From: Adineta ricciae
Lineage: Eukaryota > Rotifera > Eurotatoria > Adinetida > Adinetidae
Length of the DNA: 64,000 nt
Reading direction: 5' to 3'
Assembly: GCA_905250025.1 (NCBI GenBank)
Contig: CAJNOJ010000016.1
Span: 1 to 64,000 of the forward strand
Part shown: piece by piece, positions 57,012 to 64,000 of the stretch
Layout of the letters: every line of letters starts with the position of its first letter
Position numbering within the stretch: position 1 is the first letter of the stretch
Notes under the pieces: model-generated
The model's database searches: none
What the model saw: only the letters and a program-made list of their open reading frames with translations
Told to the model about the DNA's origin: nothing
Position numbers and translations under genes: made by a program

Positions 57012-60000
57012 ATTGTTACGAAGAATTGCCTATCTGGTAAGAAGTACAAGACTGAATATCATTTCGTTGTCATTTTAAATACTGTTACAAAAATCAGTCA
57101 AGCAAACCACACCATACAAGGCCATTTTTGTCCATCTCCATCCTTATACAGTAAGTTATTTTGGTAACGGTCCTTCTTCAAACTTTCATTTTCTCCCTTC
57201 GTCCGTATCTCTCTCTCTCTCCCTTCTTCGTTCACATACGAGAACTACGGTATCTATCTTCATATGCACAAAGTAAAAATTTTTTTTTCGCTTTGCTCTT
57301 CATGTTTACGCCAGCTGATTCTTTTGATGCGACAGGCGTCATCACCTTCCTTTTTTCGTCATTGTCATAACATCAGGGATGCCTAAACAACTGAAAACTA
57401 TCAAGGAAACTCGAAGACAATGTCCTTTTCATTGGTTATCAAGCGAAACACTGTCTTATTGACTTTCTATGTCCATACTTCTGTCATTGTTCCTATGCCT
57501 ATTAGACTGTCTGGTTCGTTAATTGCTTTTAATTGATACTCTATCCTGTTGATATTGAAATAAACGTTGATCAAACACTCGATGTACATAGTAAAGGCCG
57601 AGTTTATCAAATGAAATCAAACAACTATTCGAGATAGTTCAAGGTTTGAAAGAAATCTTTATCAAATGTCTATTTCCAATCGAGAAACCATTCTACCAGA
57701 TCAGATCATATATTGATTATCATTAGTCGTAATCAATCGAAATGTGAAATACAGATGTACTAGAGAGACAAAAAAGTCATTTCTTTTTCTACCAATTCAA
57801 ATTTTAAACAAAAGGTCGATTTGGTATGATCAAATACAGAAATTTTCTCATCAGACACTTACGACCGAATGCGTATTGAAATTACATCATCAATTTATGA
57901 ATCTGTATATACATATATTATTCAGTCCTTTTTATTTTATATAACAACTTCATCTTTTCCAATTTCAATATTTCTATATCAACGATGTTTTAAATAAATA
58001 ATTTGTTATGTATTAATTGGTATAACCATATGCATACGCATCTTCTCGTCTTTCGCAATAACAAGAAGACCGAGAATGCGAACGAACAGCTAATTGTTGG
58101 GAGTAATCGATTACATCTTGGAGATATAGTCTTTTGTTATCGCGAGAATAATTGATCTTTAAGTTAAATTTGCTCATCTATTCATTGCATATATCCTCTA
58201 GTAACCTTGTTACAATCAGCTAATTCATTTTGATTGATTGTATATTCTTCATTAGTTTTATGACAAATTCATCAGTCGGATTTTTTCCTTTTCATTATAA
58301 ATGTAATCATTTTTTCTTTCTCTGTACTTTCACTTCTATGACAACGACGATGGTGATGATGATGGGAAAAAACTGTCTGTATAATTAACTCTATATGCTC
58401 TAGTATGCACAATATGCGTAGATGAACGAGCACGAAGAACACATAGGGTTAATTTTTAATCGGAAACCAAACGAAGAATGTTAGGTGTGTATGTGTCTAT
58501 GATGTGATTCAGATATGCAATAGATCTCAATTGTCAAAGAAAAGAACACGACGAAAAAGAATGAAAGGAAGTAATAATATAATCAAAGCATTTTTCTTCT
58601 CTGCCTGTTCCTCTCTCTCTCTTTCTGAGAACCTGTGCGACGCTCGAACAAATTCATCTAACAAATAATCATGATGATGATGAGATGAAGACAAGTGAGT
58701 GAAGCATTCTATGTCAAGGTTAACATGACTATGGTCTGGTGCATCGTTTTCTCTTTGAATATTATAATTGATTGTTCAACGACGTACGATATTTCAACCT
58801 GTAGGATACTCTTACGACAATGACCAACTAAGCAAAGCTGCTAAGCCCTCGTTTAATTGTTCATTTCAACGATGCTGGAAAGACAGACAGACAGACGGAC
58901 GTGTTTATTTTTCGCATGTCATTTGTCATTATTAACAAGCACGCGACTCTTAACGACTTGTTTGTTCAACGAAAATCAACAATGAATAGGTACTTGTTAG
59001 CCAAAACAATGAAAAAAGAAAAGAAATAATCGTTTATTAAGCTAACATGCATCTACACAATTAGTAAGTTAATTCAAACATCTTGAATATAGTGAAACAT
59101 ATAGGACAAAATGAAACATATGTATGAGTCGTTTTCTGTTTCATCTAGATAACAGGTTTCCGATTAGCTGATTGAGCAATTAGTAAAGAGAAAGAATCGA
59201 TCGGCGTAGGAAATGAACTGAAAAAAGTGGACACTTAACGTTAAATTTTCACGTCAAGTATGTATGGATAAAAAATTGAATTTGTCTGCGTGTGTGTATG
59301 TGTGTGTAGAGATCAGAACAAAGACAGAGAACTGATCATTTACGAGGTAAATCGATTAACTATTTCCCGGAAAAATCTTTTTTCGCGTTCTCTTTTGTCT
59401 GCTTGTCAAGCACCTGTCTGAAGATGACCTCATTTATTCTATTGCTTATTTGCTTTTCTCTTCTTTCTATATTTTACTTTATCCTTAACCAATGACTAGT
59501 TGCAGTGAACGTGCTCATTCAGATCATCGGCTATTGTCTCTCAATGATTTATTCCCTTAGGAGAGAGAGAGAGCAAAAGAGGAAGAGAGAATAAAAGGGG
59601 AGAACAAAAAGAAGGAAGCAAAAGAAAGAAAATCTCAGGAGTATTCATATCGATCGAACTATTTGTACTTCAATCGTCTGGTATGTAGTTTGATGTAATT
59701 GTTTTGTATTTTCTTCCTTTTTTTCCGAAGGTAAACGAAACGAATCCTATCAACTGTTAAGTGCAAGTGTGGGCGAACGATAATTGTTTTCTTGCTTACA
59801 AGTCTAGTAATGATTTATCTGACTATTGTTATCAGCGGATAAACGAACAAACAAATGAGTAGAGTAAAGAAGGATTAACATTATGGCTTCTATCTTCTTG
59901 TGTCGATTTATTATTGTTAGTCACCTTTCGATAGATTTCTGCGCTCAATCTGACACATTGATGATTAGAATACTGTCGATGATCCTGAACAGACATCATC

Positions 60001-60856
60001 AGTTACTTGATGATAAGAAGGATAGTGTGTGTGTGTGAGAGAGAGCTGTTTATACAAGAGACCGAAAAATGGAGAGCAGAGAGAAGAAAAACAGCAATAT
60101 AGCGAAGACTGCATCATTCGATAATAAAATTTGACAACAATGGTACGTTTATAGCCGCAAGAGGCGAAAAGACAGCACACCAAAGGGAATTAGGAAGTCA
60201 TTCGATTAATCGATTGAAGTACATCGAGGAGGACTGTACAGACGATAAAAATTGTTTCACGCGTCAGAGGTGATTATTATTTTTGTTTGACAATCAAACC
60301 ACAGTCTTAACTTACAGCGCATGTTATGATTAGTAACACTACGAAGAGAGCAATGACTGATAGTTTACATGTATTGACTCTTCCTTTTCTTCCCTCTCTG
60401 TCTGACCATTATCATCTCATGCTGTTAATATACAAAGTGTCTGTATTTTCTTGTGTTTCACTCGGACACGTTTATTTACTAACCAACTCCTTCTGTACAT
60501 ATACTTTATCTTAATGTGACATAAGATACACATTATAATGCAAAACTAACAGACATAATCAACTCTATTGAGTCGATTTCTATTCATATCAAAGTTAAGT
60601 GTACAGGTTTGTCAAATAAAATTCTCGATTATTATCGAAAGAAAAAGTTATATTAACTTTCAATTGTCATTCAATCTTATATATACACATATGTAAGATG
60701 ACATCATCATTCGCTAAATAATAAACCATATGACATCTGAACTCTTCTATTTATGACCTTTGCTTGAAAAAATCTCGATCCTTCGCATTTTTTTCTATTT
60801 CTAGATAATTATTTCTTTAACTCGATTGACGACTATGTCGATATCATTGTCGTCAC
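57012..60856. other. 3.8-kb gene-free region
   Basis: Lies between the starts of two divergent genes, so it holds both promoters. No reading frame with domain character on either strand. Contains simple repeats: GACA at 58880-58900, (TG)n near 59290-59307 and 60027-60037, (GA)n near 59562-59572. It is the largest non-coding stretch of the window and is a place to look for enhancers, non-coding RNAs or missed first exons. Confidence 0.55.
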
Positions 60857-62945
60857 ATGTATACAATTGATTGGAATCAGTTCTTGACTTTATTGTTTAT
60901 TTTATTTTCTTGTAAAATAAATATGGTTAATAGTAATAATGAAGATAATAGTCGTTTGGAATACTTATCGCGTTCAGAAAATGAAGATGTTAATTTCTTA
61001 TGTGATTTAATTGATGTGGCCTGGTGGAAAAGACCGTATTTATTAGCAACAAGATATGGCATGGTTCTACCTAGATTTCGTTCGAGGATGGCAGTGGAAC
61101 AGGACAAGAAGAACGTCCAAAGTCAAATTTTACATATTCGTCAAGTTCAATCGAATGATTCGGGCGTCTATGAGTGTGAAACGCTCGGAGCAATTCAACA
61201 ATTTAATTTAACAGTTATAGGTAGGAACAGAATTCGATTACCATCTCAAAAAAGAAGATCCTTGATTAAGTTTGACGATAATTTCTTTTCTGTGTGAAGT
61301 ATATCCGCTATGTTCTTTTTTTTGTTATTTATTTCTCGAATGGTTTGTAATCAAATGAATTAGTTCGTTTGACGTCCGGATAGATGAATTTGTTGCTTTT
61401 TCGATCAAAATGTCAGACACAAAAAAGTGCTTTTATGTCTAATATAATTACTCCTGTCAAGAAAGTCAACGAAGATGTTTGTTTGGTTGAACAAGCGAGC
61501 CTTGATTTTGTATATTATATTGAATTTTCAAGATCAAGTTGACACTTGCAAGATGTCGATGAGAACTAGCGCACTCTACAATAGTTGTCTTTTCAGCAGT
61601 ATTCGACAAGTAAATGATAGTTCGATTACTCTGCTATTCTCACAACTTTCATCATTTCTCCTTTTTCTCTATTGTGCCATTTGATATCCATAATTTATAG
61701 TTTGAACGATTGATATTATATCCATCTTCAGACATACAGTAACTATTAGGCAACTTGACTAATCTATATTCATCTAATGTTGATAGAATGAGAGGAATGC
61801 GTGTTAGATATTTTTTCTCAAAATCATTTCTGATCCTTTCTTCTGTATAGCTATACATATAATGCTCTAAATGATCGATAGGGCGTCAACACAGAAGGAA
61901 AAGGAGAGATACAGAAGTACGATTACATCAAGTGTTCAAATAATAAAACCCTATTTAGTTCATTCAACAAGATTGTATTCTTCGTTTGTCCTTTTACGCT
62001 TCATTGCACACTCGGAGAATCAATGCAAAATCATTGTTGAAATTCAGTTTGACAACATTGCATATCTAAACAAAAGATTAGCACATTTGTCTCTTGAGAT
62101 CGGCAAAGATGAATTCCCTTTTCTAACATTCTTTAGCTCTAGCAAGTGTAGAATTCCTTCTGAACATATCAAATCAGTCACCATCACAATTCTTTTTCTA
62201 TCGATCTGTTCATTTCCATTCTTTTTTATTTTATTTAATGTATCGGTTATTGTCCTAGTCCATGAATAGCATCTATCGTTTCCACTACTCATACTTAGTC
62301 TATTATTCTTTTCTCGTCCCTTCTTTTTTTTCATACGGATCATAATTCTATATTTCCGTTCATTAAATTGTTTCTCATACTCTCTTATTCATTGCCTATG
62401 TTATTATAGCCAAAAGAAAAACGTACACATCCATATAAAAATGGTACTACTAATACATTTCTCGTTCTTTGTTCATTCGCAACTCGGATGTTCAATAATC
62501 GGTCTTCGTTTTTCTCTCTCTCTTCTAGTTCGCCCTCTAACTGTGGAACTTGGTGCACAATTAATTACAAATCAAGATTCATCCAAAGATCTTCCATCAA
62601 ACACAACAAGTCTTAGTTTGATACAACAATCATTAAAACTAAATAACGGTCACATCCATGTCCGTGAAAATCAATTGATACGTTTTACATGTGTTGTCGC
62701 ACGCGCTTTACCAGCTGCAACTCTTCATTTTCCATTCGATATTGATTATCGTGTCGAAAGGAATTCGACGATCGAAAATAACGATAAAACCTATCGAACA
62801 ATTCTTGTTCTAATTCTCCGAATCAAGCGTCCTCTACACAAGCGTACTCTTCATTGTCAAGCAGTTCAAACACCGAGTATCAAATCCGAACAGCATGCTC
62901 CGCAATTACGAATTCTCTCCAATACATTACAACTCGATGTTGCTT
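60857..62945 (+). CDS. Immunoglobulin-domain protein, 5' part (continues beyond window)
   Basis: Two exons are placed (60857-61220 and 62529-62945), joined in phase across a 1308-nt intron. A signal peptide (FLTLLFILFSCKI) precedes an Ig V-type domain whose canonical features are visible: VNFLCDL, AWWKR (the buried Trp) and NDSGVYECE (the DxGxYxC motif). The second exon starts VRPLTVELGAQ, a linker, then a second Ig-like fold with IRFTCVVARALPAATL and LHCQAV holding its cysteine pair. The second exon ends phase 1 at a GT donor (62946), so more exons must follow; none is recognised before 64000. Likely a cell-adhesion or neuronal Ig-superfamily receptor. The intron is very long for this window. 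Confidence 0.75.
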
Positions 62946-64000
62946 GTAAGTAGGCATGAGAATCAGGAGTAACTCGTCATTTTTAATTTACATATTGTAC
63001 CGTCTCTAGTTTGCTTTTTTAATTGTATTTTACTTGTCAGACTATTGACCGATTCCTTGTCTCATTCAATTTAGGCAACACTCTTCTCCACTTTTTTTCT
63101 TCTTCCCTCCTTTATATCGCCATTCATTTTGCGCTTGATTGCTTCTGAGACATTTCCACATGGAATAGAAGTGTATGTACACGAGACAAAAAGGAAACAT
63201 AACTCGAGGGCGAGAATCTGCTTTCTTCTGAGAGTATTAAATAGACTATTGCTATGTTTTCCTCTAAACTATGATTTAGTAATGATGAACAGTATGAGTT
63301 CAAATATGATGTAAAAGTCAGCAAATCATAGGTAGCAGATGCTAGAGAGAGAAAGTTCCCTTCACTTATCGTGACCAATTTTGCGACCAATTAAAATTGA
63401 CATGTTATTAATCAACAACAGTCTCGATGAGCCGTCTTTCTCTTGTCTTATTCTTTGATATCGACTACGATTTAGGTTATTAGCTAGTCTATGTGCAATT
63501 GTACAGTACCATCTTTGAACTATATCTATTACAATGCGGAAAAAGAGAACAGTTATATGATATGTTCTTCTCATCATTATTAGAGATGAAGGCGAGAGAG
63601 AAGAGAAAAGAAAACGTAATAGAATCTTCGATGACCTTTATTCTTGAACATCGAAATCGTTGTTACTCTTCTCATCGGATGAAATAGTTTCATTTTTCTA
63701 ATTAAGTCTCTTTTTTCATCAGAAAAAAACTCTATTTACCTAAGTAGGCTATTTGGATTTTATGAGATAAATTCTACTTTCTTTATTTTGGAAATAATAG
63801 AACGAAGAACAGAAAAGGGCAAACAACGAATTATTGTGTCTCGTATTGTTTCTCTGCTTGATTACTGACATTTAACCATAGCATATATACGTCTACAGAA
63901 GGTTAAGTAGCTGAAACAATGTCAGTTGTATAGAAATTCAATGTAAGTGTATAGTCACTCGACTGAATAGTTTCTATCTTGTTTTTCTTTTCGATATAAG
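62946..64000. other. Intron or downstream sequence of the Ig-domain gene
   Basis: After the donor at 62946 no further Ig-like exon can be recognised up to the window end. Short frames on both strands look random. Treated as part of a long intron. Confidence 0.45.

Overview
The window is animal nuclear DNA, AT-rich, with GT-AG introns mostly 49-75 nt long. It carries metazoan genes: Mnk with its DFD motif, ROCK, Homer, Maelstrom, a Kv channel, an RPRF-amide neuropeptide F, malic enzyme, COX5A and OST4. Short introns, protostome-type NPF, many glycosyltransferases and decayed transposons together suggest a bdelloid rotifer (Adineta/Rotaria-like). That assignment is inference; no ribosomal or mitochondrial marker is present. 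Most multi-exon models below were built by hand, and for most of them the coding phases were checked across every junction.

Region by region. 1-6.5 kb is a transposon graveyard: a frameshifted non-LTR retrotransposon tail, a ~350-bp satellite-like repeat, and a Helitron-like element (4515-6476) with inverted CAAGTAACGC ends flanked by host A and T. 6.7-9.7 kb holds an intact GT92-type glycosyltransferase, a GT11-type fucosyltransferase that ends in a perfect hairpin, and a secreted EGF-domain protein. 12.3-24.4 kb holds two minus-strand signalling kinases, Mnk then ROCK. 25.8-28.3 kb holds a divergent Kv channel whose filter reads SLGEG, head-to-head with an unrecognised gene. 29.8-31.0 kb is a peptide-type GPCR. 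32.1-35.9 kb is a tandem pair of maelstrom (piRNA pathway) paralogs, followed by COX5A. 38.4-38.8 kb is a neuropeptide F precursor. 39.9-44.4 kb is a 17-exon malic enzyme and a DHRS7B-like reductase. 44.6-46.3 kb is Homer. 48.2-50.2 kb is a 3' Helitron relic interrupted by a hAT-type non-autonomous element with a perfect 8-bp target duplication. 51-52.3 kb holds an N-glycosylated FN3-like surface protein and the 39-residue OST4 subunit. 52.9-57.0 kb is a tail-to-tail pair of EF-hand/proline-rich paralogs with a conserved core domain I cannot place. 60.9 kb to the end is the start of an immunoglobulin-domain gene that runs off the window.

No operon-like logic is expected or seen. The functional links that can be argued are the divergent Kv/hypothetical promoter, the two maelstrom copies in a transposon-rich genome, and the paired EF-hand genes, which probably make one structural product class. 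The strongest candidates for something undescribed are the Kv channel with the non-canonical filter, the EF-hand/proline-rich core-domain family, and the A|CAAG...CTTG|T Helitron-like termini.
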